A DNA stretch of 64,000 nucleotides from Pseudomonas marincola (GTDB lineage Bacteria; Pseudomonadota; Gammaproteobacteria; Pseudomonadales; Pseudomonadaceae). A model generated the notes under the pieces. It did no database searches. It worked only from the letters and a program-made list of their open reading frames with translations, and was not told where the DNA came from. Below, one piece after another: positions 38,384 to 46,129 of the stretch (positions within the stretch are counted from its first letter, which is position 1; each line of letters begins with the position of its first letter). The translations under genes and the position numbers were made by a program. Location of the stretch: positions 909,987 to 973,986 of the forward strand of contig NZ_FPBC01000001.1 in NCBI RefSeq assembly GCF_900116605.1, read 5' to 3'.

Positions 38384-39532
38384 TTACTCCTCAGCTTTTT
38401 TATCGGTGGCAGGCGCCGAACCGACTTTTACGGGAGCATCAGGACGAACCTTTGACAGGCCCTCAACAATCACTTTATCGCCGGCACTGATGCCGGACTC
38501 GATCACCCAACGACCATTCGCAGTGCGGCCCGTTTTGATCTGACGAGTGCGGGCAACGCCCTTGTCATCAACCACATACAGGAAGGTGCCTTTAGGGCCC
38601 TGGGAAACGGCGCGCTCCGGAACGGTCAGCGCGTCTGGCAGGGAAATGCCCTTGAGCTGAACGCGTACGAACTGGCCCGGCAGCAAGCTTTGATCCGGGT
38701 TAGGCACAACAGCACGGGTACTTACGCTGCCAGTACCGCGGTCGATCAGGCTGTCGGTGAAGTTGACCTTGCCTTCCAGCGGATACGTTGAGCCGTCGCC
38801 GTAGGCGATACCAACGCGCAGCTCTTTGTCTTCAAGCACCAGCGAACCATTGGCCAGGCCACTGCGGACCTTTTTCACATCGCTGTCGGGCGCGGCGAAG
38901 TTAACGTAAATCGGATCGAGCTGAGTAATCTTGGTCAGCAAGCTGGCGTTCGGGTCGCCGGCTACCATCAGGCTGCCTTCAGAAACGGTTTCTTTGCTGG
39001 TAATCCCGGAGATGGGCGCCTTGACCGTGGTGTATTCCAGATCAATCTGCTTAGACTGCACTTCTGCTCTGGCGGCCTGAATGTTCGCCTTGCTTTGCTC
39101 GAAGTTGGAGACGGCATTGTCCAGCTCGCTCTCGCTGGCATAGCCCTTTTTCTGCAATTCGCGAATACGCTTAAGGTCGCGCTCGGTCTGACGATAACGC
39201 GCCTGCTCCTGCGCCAGAGCACCTTTGGCACGCGCTAATGCGGCCTCATAAGTGCGCGGGTCGATGCGGAACATCACCTGGCCCTTAGTCACCTGGCTAC
39301 CTTCCAGATAGGTGCGCTCCTGCAGAATGCCACTTACCTGAGCGCGCAACTGGATTTCGCGAAAACCTGCAGTACGTGCCGGATATTCGAGCAGTAACGG
39401 GAACGCTGCCGGCTGCACTGTTTCGACCGTTACTTCTGGCGCTGGCGGCGCATCTTCGGCGTGAGCGGCATTAAACAGTGTGCTTAGAGCAAAAAATCCC
39501 AGAAATGCAGGGAAATGGCGAGCAAAGGACAT
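38384..39532 (-). CDS. RND efflux periplasmic adaptor (membrane fusion protein)
   Basis: 382 residues from the ATG at 39532 (GGAG 6 bases upstream). A Sec signal peptide without a lipobox Cys ends near NAAHAED, unlike the lipid-anchored MexA/AcrA proteins. Two half-lipoyl parts flank a coiled-coil (ALARAKGALAQEQARYRQTERDLKRIRE... and EVQSKQIDLEYTTVKAPISG); a beta-barrel with GTGSVSTRAVVPNPDQSLLPGQFV follows. It links the pump to an outer-membrane channel. Controlled with the pump by the divergent TetR regulator. Confidence 0.94.
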   Translation of the reverse strand: MSFARHFPAFLGFFALSTLFNAAHAEDAPPAPEVTVETVQPAAFPLLLEYPARTAGFREIQLRAQVSGILQERTYLEGSQVTKGQVMFRIDPRTYEAALARAKGALAQEQARYRQTERDLKRIRELQKKGYASESELDNAVSNFEQSKANIQAARAEVQSKQIDLEYTTVKAPISGITSKETVSEGSLMVAGDPNASLLTKITQLDPIYVNFAAPDSDVKKVRSGLANGSLVLEDKELRVGIAYGDGSTYPLEGKVNFTDSLIDRGTGSVSTRAVVPNPDQSLLPGQFVRVQLKGISLPDALTVPERAVSQGPKGTFLYVVDDKGVARTRQIKTGRTANGRWVIESGISAGDKVIVEGLSKVRPDAPVKVGSAPATDKKAEE

Positions 39533-39583
39533 AGGTGTCTCCGAGACATCGTACAGCACAAAAAAACAGGCCGACGATCCTAG

Positions 39584-39605
39584 TTACATACAGGTATGTT
39601 TGTAA
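39584..39605. promoter_or_regulatory. Probable TetR/AcrR-type operator of the efflux operon
   Basis: A 22-bp imperfect palindrome between the divergent adaptor and tetR genes: TTACATAC, then AGGTAT, then GTTTGTAA. It resembles the TtgR and AcrR operators (TTACAAACA...TGAATGTAA; TACATACA...TGTATGTA). Its place in the divergent region suggests repression of both genes. Confidence 0.65.
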
Positions 39606-39675
39606 ATAGAATAACCAGGCAATTTTTATTACACTCTGTTCCAAAACAGAGCCGTTAAATCAAGCCGATACCGCC

Positions 39676-40299
39676 ATGCGCAGAACCAAAGAAGACGCTG
39701 AGAAAACCCGCCTGGCCATTTTAGCGGCTGCAGAAGAACTATTTCTGGAGCGCGGCGTTGCTCACACAAGCCTAGAACAAATTGCGCGAGAAGCAGGGGT
39801 AACTCGTGGCGCGGTGTATTGGCATTTCGAAAATAAAGCCCAATTGTTTCACGCGTTACTCAGCCAGGTTCGCCTGCCCCTCGAACAAATGACAGAACGC
39901 TTCAACGGCAATCCCGGGGAAGACGCCCTGCAAACCTTGGCAAACCTGTGCATCGAAGCGCTTGAGGGCTTGGTACTCGAACCACAAAAACGCCGGATTT
40001 TCACTATTCTGCTGCATCGCTGTGAGTTCACCGACGAGCTACGCGACGCAGAAATACGCCACGAAAGCTTTATCAACGATTTCATCAATCTGGTTGAGCA
40101 ACAATTCTGCCAACCCGACATCCGCCAGCGACTGCGCCCGGAAATGACCCCGGCACTGGCTGCACGCGCATTGCACGCGATGATTGTGGGATTGTTTTCT
40201 GACTGGCTGCGCGACCCTGAATTATTCGACCCGCTCAAGCATGGCCGAATAATCATTGACTCGTTTATTGCAGGGCTGGTGCAGCAACCGAACCTATAG
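39676..40299 (+). CDS. TetR/AcrR-family repressor of the RND pump
   Basis: 207 residues. The helix-turn-helix is AEELFLERGVAHTSLEQIAREAGVTRGAVYWHFENKAQLFHAL, closely matching the AcrR/TtgR/SmeT subfamily; the effector domain (LEPQKRRIFTILLHRCEFTDEL) is of TetR_C_2 type. Divergent from the adaptor gene, with an AcrR-like operator between. It ends by overlapping the 3' end of copZ by 6 bases (convergent). Drugs or solvents that the pump exports are the likely inducers. Confidence 0.9.
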   Translation: MRRTKEDAEKTRLAILAAAEELFLERGVAHTSLEQIAREAGVTRGAVYWHFENKAQLFHALLSQVRLPLEQMTERFNGNPGEDALQTLANLCIEALEGLVLEPQKRRIFTILLHRCEFTDELRDAEIRHESFINDFINLVEQQFCQPDIRQRLRPEMTPALAARALHAMIVGLFSDWLRDPELFDPLKHGRIIIDSFIAGLVQQPNL

Positions 40300-40500
40300 C
40301 GCTTCGCTCGCAACCAGCGTGTAACCCTCGCCCTCTATGGCCTCCCCCAGTTTCTCTGCCGGCAACTCGCTTTCGACCAGAACCTTGCCGGCCTGCAAAT
40401 CGACGGTAACCTGAGCGGCCGGATCGAGCTTTTCAAGCGCCCGAGTGATGCCCTGAACACAATGCGCGCACGTCATACCCGCCACAATGAATATCTGCAT
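40294..40500 (-). CDS. copZ: Copper chaperone CopZ (heavy-metal-associated domain)
   Basis: 68 residues starting at ATG 40500 (GGAG 8 bases upstream), the usual length for a single HMA domain. The Cu(I) site is GMTCAHC (residues 9-15). Hydrophobic and Glu residues in the ferredoxin-like fold follow (QVTVDLQAGKVLVESELPA). It hands cytoplasmic Cu(I) to CopA or to CueR. It is convergent with the tetR gene; its own promoter has a CueR-type dyad at 40556-40578. Confidence 0.93.
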   Translation of the reverse strand: MQIFIVAGMTCAHCVQGITRALEKLDPAAQVTVDLQAGKVLVESELPAEKLGEAIEGEGYTLVASEAL

Positions 40501-40548
40501 GATTGGTTCTCCACTGGTGTGTAATGCCTGCAACGCAGACCGAGTCGC

Positions 40549-40580
40549 TACTTTCGACCTTGCCACGGGGTTAAGGTCAA
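40549..40580 (-). promoter_or_regulatory. CueR-type promoter of copZ
   Basis: On the minus strand a TTGACC -35 (plus 40575-40580) overlaps the dyad GACCTT-N11-AAGGTC (40556-40578). A GAAAGTA word follows at 19-20 bases, the long spacer of MerR-family promoters. ACCTTGCC and the matching half-site agree with known CueR sites. Confidence 0.75.
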
Positions 40581-40690
40581 GCACCTCATCATGCACCCTT
40601 ACACACACCTGCGCACCGAAAGTGCACAACACAAGCGCAGTGCCAGCCGCTATGCTAGGGATTCATCTCGCCTTTTAAAGGAGACCGCCG

Positions 40691-41077
40691 ATGCGCCTCG
40701 CTTGGCTATTGGCATTGACCACTGCGTTTGCAGCCACCATGACGCAGGCGCAAACCCTGCATTCATCGCAAGCTCAGGCCGGCGGCTTTGCCATACTGGT
40801 GGTCTCGCGTGAACGCCTGCAAGTGAATACCCAATGCGAAATCGGCGTGTACCTGCATGACCAACTCGCCGGCCGACTGTTTCAGGGCCAGTCGATCTCG
40901 TTCAACTTGCCGCCGGGCGAAATAGCCGTGCGCCTGCAGCCCGTCGGCAGTGGCGAATGCAAATCCGGAGTCGACCTGCGCGACAGCCAGCGCCTGCAAT
41001 TACGCGCCGGCGATATTCAGCGCTACAACATTGCTGTCAGCAACGGCGGCCTGCATTTGCTGCACGCCAATCGCTAA
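40691..41077 (+). CDS. Exported protein of unknown function next to copper genes
   Basis: 128 residues with a signal peptide (MRLAWLLALTTAFAATMTQAQ, cut after TQA). The mature part is mostly beta strand in character (GFAILVVSRERLQVNTQCEIGVYLHDQLAGRLFQGQ...) and carries two Cys (one in TQCEIGV and one in SGECKSG) that could form a disulphide. No known family was recognised. It lies between copZ (divergent) and copA but has its own start and AGGAG-type site, so its role in copper handling is only a positional guess. Confidence 0.6.
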   Translation: MRLAWLLALTTAFAATMTQAQTLHSSQAQAGGFAILVVSRERLQVNTQCEIGVYLHDQLAGRLFQGQSISFNLPPGEIAVRLQPVGSGECKSGVDLRDSQRLQLRAGDIQRYNIAVSNGGLHLLHANR

Positions 41078-41116
41078 GCATTCATTGCGTTTGAGGGAGC
41101 AGGGCACCGATAGGCC

Positions 41117-41148
41117 TTGACCTTACCAAGGTGGCAAGGTTGATCCTA
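41117..41148 (+). promoter_or_regulatory. CueR-type promoter of copA
   Basis: TTGACC -35 (41117-41122) overlaps the dyad ACCTTACC-N5-GGCAAGGT (41120-41140). The -10-like ATCCTA lies about 20 bases downstream. This is the standard layout of a CueR-activated promoter. Confidence 0.85.
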
Positions 41149-41175
41149 GGGGCAACTCACCAAGGAGACTGAGAA

Positions 41176-43551
41176 ATGGCCGCCCCCAGCACGTTTGATC
41201 TCCCCATTAGCGGCATGACCTGCGCCAGTTGCGCCGGCCGGGTTGAGCGCGCCCTGCGCCAATTGCCCGAAGTGCACAGCGCCACGGTTAATCTTGCCAC
41301 CGAGCAAGCCCGCATCGAAGCACCCGCTGACAGCCTCGAAAAACTGCTTTCCAGCATCGAAGCGGCGGGCTACAGCGTGCCCAGCGAGCGAATTGAACTG
41401 GCTATCAGCGGCATGACGTGCGCCAGTTGTGTGGGCCGCGTCGAGCGTGCCTTGAACAAACTGCCTGGCGTTGTGCATGCCAGCGTCAATCTGGCCAACG
41501 AGCAAGCCACAGTGCAGGTCACTCGGGGCATTACCGCCGAAAGCCTGATTGCGGCCGTCAAGGCTGGCGGTTATGAGGCGCGCGTAATCGACGCCGAAGA
41601 CCATCAGGTATCCGACGCCGAACGCCGCCTGAAAACCGAGCGCTGGCACCTGATTGCGGCCGCGCTGCTCACGCTGCCATTGGTGGTGCCGATGCTGGTT
41701 GCCCCGTTCGGCTTGCACTGGATGCTCCCGGCGTGGCTGCAATTCGCCCTGGCCACGCCTGTGCAGTTCATCATTGGCGCGCGCTTCTACCGCGCCGGCT
41801 GGCGTGCCCTGCGTGCAGGCGCCGGGAATATGGATCAACTGGTGGCGATCGGCACCAGCGCCGCCTATGGCCTGAGCATTTACCAATGGCTGAACGCACC
41901 CGCCGGCGCCGCCCCGCACCTGTATTTTGAATCTTCAGCGGTGGTGATCAGCTTGATCCTGCTCGGCAAATATTTCGAGAGCCGCGCCAAACGCCAAACC
42001 ACCACCGCGATTCGGGCGCTGCAAGCACTCCGGCCGGATCAAGCGGTGAGACTGCAGGATGGTCAGGAGCAAGTCGTGGCCCTGAGTGAACTGCAACTCG
42101 GCGACAGCATTGTGGTAAAGCCGGGCGAGCGCTTTCCGGTAGACGGTGAAGTACTCGAAGGCCAGAGTCATGCCGACGAGGCCCTGATCAGCGGCGAAAG
42201 CCTGCCTCAAGCCAAACAGCCGGGCGATAAGGTCACAGCCGGAGCCATCAATGGCGAAGGTCGCTTGCTCGTGGCGACACGTGCGCTGGGCGCGGAAACC
42301 GTATTGGCGCAGATCATACGACTGGTCGAGGATGCGCAGGCCGCCAAAGCCCCGATCCAGAAACTGGTGGATAAAGTCAGCCAGATTTTCGTCCCCGCCG
42401 TCCTGCTAATTGCACTGGCCACGCTGATCATCTGGCTGATGCTCGGCGCCACGCTCAGCACCGCCCTGCTCAACTGCGTCGCGGTATTGGTGATCGCCTG
42501 CCCTTGCGCACTGGGGCTGGCAACGCCGACTGCGATCATGGCCGGAACGGGCGTGGCGGCGCGCCACGGGATTCTGATCAAGGACGCTGAGGCGCTTGAA
42601 GTAGCGCACCAGATCAAAGTGGTCGCATTTGATAAAACCGGCACATTAACCTCCGGCAGCCCGCGCGTCACCGATCTCAAAGCCGCGTCAGGCAGCGAGC
42701 AGCAACTGCTGCAATTGGCTGGTGCCCTGCAACGCGGCAGTGAGCACTCGTTGGCCAAGGCAGTGCTCGATGCCTGCACCGAAAAAAAGCTTGAGCTGCC
42801 AACTGCCAGTGACAGCCAAGCCCTGCCGGGACGCGGCATCAGCGGCCAGATCGGCGAACGCAAACTGGCGCTGGGCAATCAACGCCTGCTTGAAGACAAC
42901 CACCTGCAAGCAGGAGACCTCAGCAACGAGGCCAAAGACTGGGAAGCCCAAGGCCGAACGCTTTCATGGTTGCTCGAGCTTGCGCCGCATCCGCAGGTGC
43001 TGGGCCTGTTTGCCTTTGGCGACACGCTCAAGGAAGGCGCACAGGAGGCCGTCAGCAAACTAAGAGAATTGGGCGTGCAAAGCCACGTGATCAGCGGCGA
43101 TAACTGGGGCAGCGTCAATGCCGTGGCCGCCGAACTGGGCATCGAACATGCTCACGCGCAGGTGTTGCCCGGCGAGAAGGCCGAGCTGGTTAGCGAGTTG
43201 AGCCAGACTGGCCGCGTGGCGATGGTGGGCGATGGCATCAACGACGCCCCTGCGCTCGCCGCCGCCGACGTTGGCATCGCCATGGGCGGCGGCACCGATG
43301 TGGCCATGCATGCAGCCGGAATCACCCTGATGCGCGGCGACCCGCGACTGGTGCCAGCAGCGCTGGAGATCAGCCATCTGACGTACAACAAGATTCGGCA
43401 GAACCTGTTCTGGGCGTTTGTGTACAACCTGATCGGCATACCGCTGGCGGCGATGGGGTTGCTGAATCCGATGTTGGCGGGTGCGGCGATGGCGTTTTCG
43501 AGCGTCAGCGTAGTGGCCAATGCCCTGCTTCTCAAGCGCTGGCACCCTTGA
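41176..43551 (+). CDS. copA: Cu(I)-exporting P-type ATPase
   Basis: 791 residues. Two N-terminal HMA domains with GMTCASC at residues 13-19 and 79-85, eight membrane helices, the CPC motif (C442-P-C444), the phosphorylated Asp486 in DKTGT, and GDGINDAPALAAADVGIAMG near the hinge. The P1B HP motif normally reads SEHPL; here it is SEHS (H524, S525): the nucleotide-binding His is kept, the Pro is not. It pumps Cu(I) from the cytoplasm to the periplasm. A CueR-type promoter lies directly upstream. Confidence 0.96.
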   Translation: MAAPSTFDLPISGMTCASCAGRVERALRQLPEVHSATVNLATEQARIEAPADSLEKLLSSIEAAGYSVPSERIELAISGMTCASCVGRVERALNKLPGVVHASVNLANEQATVQVTRGITAESLIAAVKAGGYEARVIDAEDHQVSDAERRLKTERWHLIAAALLTLPLVVPMLVAPFGLHWMLPAWLQFALATPVQFIIGARFYRAGWRALRAGAGNMDQLVAIGTSAAYGLSIYQWLNAPAGAAPHLYFESSAVVISLILLGKYFESRAKRQTTTAIRALQALRPDQAVRLQDGQEQVVALSELQLGDSIVVKPGERFPVDGEVLEGQSHADEALISGESLPQAKQPGDKVTAGAINGEGRLLVATRALGAETVLAQIIRLVEDAQAAKAPIQKLVDKVSQIFVPAVLLIALATLIIWLMLGATLSTALLNCVAVLVIACPCALGLATPTAIMAGTGVAARHGILIKDAEALEVAHQIKVVAFDKTGTLTSGSPRVTDLKAASGSEQQLLQLAGALQRGSEHSLAKAVLDACTEKKLELPTASDSQALPGRGISGQIGERKLALGNQRLLEDNHLQAGDLSNEAKDWEAQGRTLSWLLELAPHPQVLGLFAFGDTLKEGAQEAVSKLRELGVQSHVISGDNWGSVNAVAAELGIEHAHAQVLPGEKAELVSELSQTGRVAMVGDGINDAPALAAADVGIAMGGGTDVAMHAAGITLMRGDPRLVPAALEISHLTYNKIRQNLFWAFVYNLIGIPLAAMGLLNPMLAGAAMAFSSVSVVANALLLKRWHP

Positions 43552-43555
43552 GGGT

Positions 43556-43691
43556 GATCATTCTGAGGCTACTGCGCTTAGGGATTGCTGCGTTATAAAC
43601 AGGCTCGGAATGCTCATTTACACCAGTAAACTCCGCTTCCTCGCCTGTTTATGCCTTGCACTCCCGTCGCTCGCTACGCCTCAGAACGATC
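43556..43691. repeat. 136-bp imperfect palindromic element (complete copy)
   Basis: Five bases after the copA stop lies a 136-bp imperfect palindrome: two 66-base arms (43556-43621 and 43626-43691) around the 4-base loop ACCA. Matching blocks are GATCATTCTGAGGC/GCCTCAGAACGATC at the outer ends, ATAAACAGGC/GCCTGTTTAT in the middle and GGAA...ATTTAC/GTAAAC...TTCC at the tip. The middle portion is less well paired. It could fold into a long hairpin in RNA, or act as a MITE-like mobile palindrome. Confidence 0.75.
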
Positions 43692-43755
43692 ACAGAATTG
43701 CAGTGAATGTGGGAAGAACAAGGGCTTTTTTGGGTAGAAGAGCAAGACTGAAACT
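43573..43755. repeat. Direct repeat, copy 1 (183 bp)
   Basis: This 183-bp segment recurs 250 bases downstream (43823-44005) with two differences (T/C at 43580 and A/T at 43738). It includes all but the left 17 bases of the palindrome and 64 further bases containing a GGGCTTTTTTGGG word. Open frames within the repeats (for example 43610-43807) are not believed to be genes. Confidence 0.95.
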
Positions 43756-43822
43756 GCGTTACACGTGGTGCAAGCGGGTGGGGTTAACGGCAGTACAGCG
43801 TCAGTAAATCGCTGAAAACTAA
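43756..43822. pseudogene. Unique spacer between repeats with cueR-like fragment
   Basis: 67 bases between the direct repeats. GGTTAACGGCAGTACAGCG (43782-43800) matches cueR codons encoding GYRQYS (44134-44152) at 17 of 19 positions, with weaker similarity on each side. This suggests a decayed piece of a second cueR 5' region. It has no reading frame or start. Confidence 0.5.
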
Positions 43823-44005
43823 TGCGCCTAGGGATTGCTGCGTTATAAACAGGCTCGGAATGCTCATTTACACCAGTAAACTCCGCTTCCTCGCCTGTTT
43901 ATGCCTTGCACTCCCGTCGCTCGCTACGCCTCAGAACGATCACAGAATTGCAGTGAATGTGGGAAGAACAAGGGCTTTTTTGGGTAGTAGAGCAAGACTG
44001 AAACT
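43823..44005. repeat. Direct repeat, copy 2 (183 bp), left arm incomplete
   Basis: 181 of 183 bases equal copy 1. This copy lacks the outer left block GATCATTCTGAGGC, so the palindrome is one-sided; the right block GCCTCAGAACGATC is retained at 43928-43941. It ends 26 bases before the cueR start codon, so it forms most of the cueR leader and promoter region. Confidence 0.95.
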
Positions 44006-44031
44006 ACGGTTAGAACGCGATGGAGGCGAGT

Positions 44032-44433
44032 GTGAATATTGGGCAGGCGGCGAAGAAAACTGGCTTGAGCGCGAAGATGATTCGTTACTACGAATCCATC
44101 GAGTTGCTGCCGGCGGCGGGGCGCAGCGAGAGTGGTTACCGGCAGTACAGTGCCGGTGATTTGCATCGTTTGGGGTTTATCAAGCGGGCGCGGGATTTGG
44201 GTTTTTCGCTGGATGAAGTGGCGCGACTGCTAACGCTGTGGCAGGACCGTCAGCGTGCCAGCGCCGATGTTAAAGCGTTGGCGGCGGAGCATATCGACGA
44301 GTTGAACCGCAAGATCATCGCCATGAGTGAACTGCGTGACACGCTGCAAGACCTGATGGATCACTGCCACGGCGATGATCGCCCGGACTGCCCAATCATC
44401 AAGGCGCTGGAGCATTCTCCCGACGCGCGATAG
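44032..44433 (+). CDS. cueR: Cu(I)-responsive MerR-family activator CueR
   Basis: 133 residues from GTG at 44032, with GGAGG 6 bases upstream (an in-frame ATG at 44020 overlaps that site). Winged helix NIGQAAKKTGLSAKMIRYYESIELL, then the dimerisation helix; the Cu(I) ligands are C112 and C120 in the C-x7-C loop (CHGDDRPDC), diagnostic of CueR rather than other MerR proteins. It activates copA and copZ through their long-spacer promoters. The leader is occupied by the second repeat copy. Confidence 0.95.
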   Translation: MNIGQAAKKTGLSAKMIRYYESIELLPAAGRSESGYRQYSAGDLHRLGFIKRARDLGFSLDEVARLLTLWQDRQRASADVKALAAEHIDELNRKIIAMSELRDTLQDLMDHCHGDDRPDCPIIKALEHSPDAR

Positions 44434-44470
44434 GCGTCGGCATGGCGTTATCCGGCAATAGTCAGCGCCA

Positions 44471-45076
44471 TCAAGCCTTCGAACAGTCGGCAACCGCCTC
44501 AAGCAGCGCGCAGCAATCGACAGCGAAGTGGTCGACCAGACTCGGCCACGGATTCTCCGCCAGGTTCACCAACACGCTGTAGGCACCGGCGGCGCGGGCG
44601 CATTGCAGGTCGTAGAGATAATCACCGACCATCACCAGCTCATCGGGCTGCACCTGCCATTGTTCGGCCAGATGCAGTAAACCGGCGGGGTCCGGTTTCG
44701 GATGCGCTTCATCACGGCCCAATACGGCATTGGCAGCGAAGCAGTCCGCAACGCCAATGGCTGCAAGCGTGAGCCAGGCCAATTCGTGAGCATTGCGGGT
44801 CAGGATGCCCAGTTGGTAACCGCGCTGATGCAGCGCCTGCACCAGCTCGACCGCCCCCGGTGCTGGTTTGGCGCTAAGCGCCAGTTCGCGCTCATGCTCA
44901 AGCAGCCAGGCATGTTTGGCTGCCGCATCGGCAGCCGGCAGGCCAGCCAGATGGTGCAGGATGTCGTGTTCCAGCGGGATGTCGAGATAGCGTTTGATCG
45001 CTTCGAAGTCATGCACGGCGAGCGTCAGCGTGCCGTCCATGTCGAACACCCAATGGCGCGACTGATTCAGCTTCAT
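44471..45076 (-). CDS. HAD-superfamily phosphatase
   Basis: 201 residues. Motif I is WVFDMDGTLT (nucleophile Asp of DMDGT), motif II LGILTRN, motif III the Lys in HPKPDP, and motif IV VMVGDYLYDLQCA. A small helical cap separates motifs I and II, so it is a HAD-IA enzyme such as phosphoglycolate-type phosphatase; the substrate is unknown. The ATG overlaps the tesB stop by 4 bases (ATGA). Confidence 0.9.
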   Translation of the reverse strand: MKLNQSRHWVFDMDGTLTLAVHDFEAIKRYLDIPLEHDILHHLAGLPAADAAAKHAWLLEHERELALSAKPAPGAVELVQALHQRGYQLGILTRNAHELAWLTLAAIGVADCFAANAVLGRDEAHPKPDPAGLLHLAEQWQVQPDELVMVGDYLYDLQCARAAGAYSVLVNLAENPWPSLVDHFAVDCCALLEAVADCSKA

Positions 45077-45942
45077 TTCCAGTCTTCACGCAGGCGAATC
45101 AAGCCTTCCTGAGCCACCGAGGCCACCAACTGGCCTTGCCGGTTGAACACGCTGCCCCGCGAAAAACCACGCGCATTACCGGCCCAAGGGCTGTCCATGG
45201 CGTAGAGCAGCCAGTCGTCCATGCGCAGGTTTGCGTGGAACCACAAGGAGTGATCGAGGCTGGCGACCTGCATGTGTTTCTGCCAGACCGAGACGCCGTG
45301 CGGCTGCATCGAGGTGGTCAGCAGGTTGAAGTCCGAGGCATAACCGAGAATATATTTATGGATCGCCGGAATGTCCGGCAAGGTGCCATCGGCACGGAAC
45401 CAGACGTACTTGACCGGCTCCATCACCTCGGGCGCGAACGGGTTGCACTGGGTAACCGGGCGGATCTCGATCGGTTTCTGGCTCAGCGCACGCTCGCGCA
45501 TTCTTTCTGGCAGCAGATGAGCGATTTCAGCGACCAGCTCGGTTTCGGATTTAAGATTCTCAGGGCCGACCACGTCGGGCATCTGGGTCTGATGGTTAAA
45601 GCCTTCTTCGTCATACTGGAACGAGGCACTGCAGGTGAAAATCGGCTGACCCTTTTGAATCGCCATGACCCGCCGTGTGCTGAAACTGCCGCCATCGCGC
45701 ACGCGATCGACCTGATAAACCACCGGCAGTGTCGAGTCGCCGGGGCGCAGAAAGTAGCCGTGCAAGGAGTGCACATGGCGAGCATCTTCGACTGTCTGGC
45801 TGGCGGCAGAAATACATTGGCCAAGTACTTGCCCACCAAACAACTGGCGAAAACCGAGATCCTGGCTGACACCACGAAAGAGGTTTTCTTCAATATTTTC
45901 GAGGCTGAGCAGAGCAACCAGCTCTTCGAGTACCTGACTCAT
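45073..45942 (-). CDS. tesB: Acyl-CoA thioesterase II
   Basis: 289 residues from the ATG at 45942 (GGAG 6 bases upstream). A double hot-dog enzyme: the N-terminal half has NLFRGVSQDLGFRQLFGGQVLGQ and SLHGYFLRPGD, the second half ASLDHSLWFHANLRMDDWLLY and GSVFNRQGQLVASVAQEG. The catalytic Asp, Thr/Ser and Gln lie in the SLDHS and VAQEG areas. It hydrolyses medium- and long-chain acyl-CoA to free fatty acid and CoA. Confidence 0.95.
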   Translation of the reverse strand: MSQVLEELVALLSLENIEENLFRGVSQDLGFRQLFGGQVLGQCISAASQTVEDARHVHSLHGYFLRPGDSTLPVVYQVDRVRDGGSFSTRRVMAIQKGQPIFTCSASFQYDEEGFNHQTQMPDVVGPENLKSETELVAEIAHLLPERMRERALSQKPIEIRPVTQCNPFAPEVMEPVKYVWFRADGTLPDIPAIHKYILGYASDFNLLTTSMQPHGVSVWQKHMQVASLDHSLWFHANLRMDDWLLYAMDSPWAGNARGFSRGSVFNRQGQLVASVAQEGLIRLREDWK

Positions 45943-46129
45943 GTATTTCTCCATTACCTGCGCTGCGCAGGCGGTAATCAATACAACAGGAAGCGGCGGC
46001 TATGGGTAATCGGCGCGGCCTGTTGTAAAACAATTAGTGCTTGGTCAGTGATTATCGGTCATATCCTACCGTTGGTGCACGGCATCATCGCAATAGCCGG
46101 ATAAAACAGTGCCTGAATAACCCCGGTGT

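Noticed and set aside
43556..44005. Possible CRISPR or integron attC site
   Set aside because: Only two long direct repeats with a single spacer, no leader or cas genes; no R'/R'' core sites of attC and no integrase.
43520..44159. Two small frames with similar N-termini in the direct repeats (MLIYTSKLRFLACLCLALP)
   Set aside because: They are the consequence of the duplicated palindrome being open in one frame; the apparent signal peptide comes from the repeat, and the frames end within copA-cueR intergenic DNA or inside cueR.
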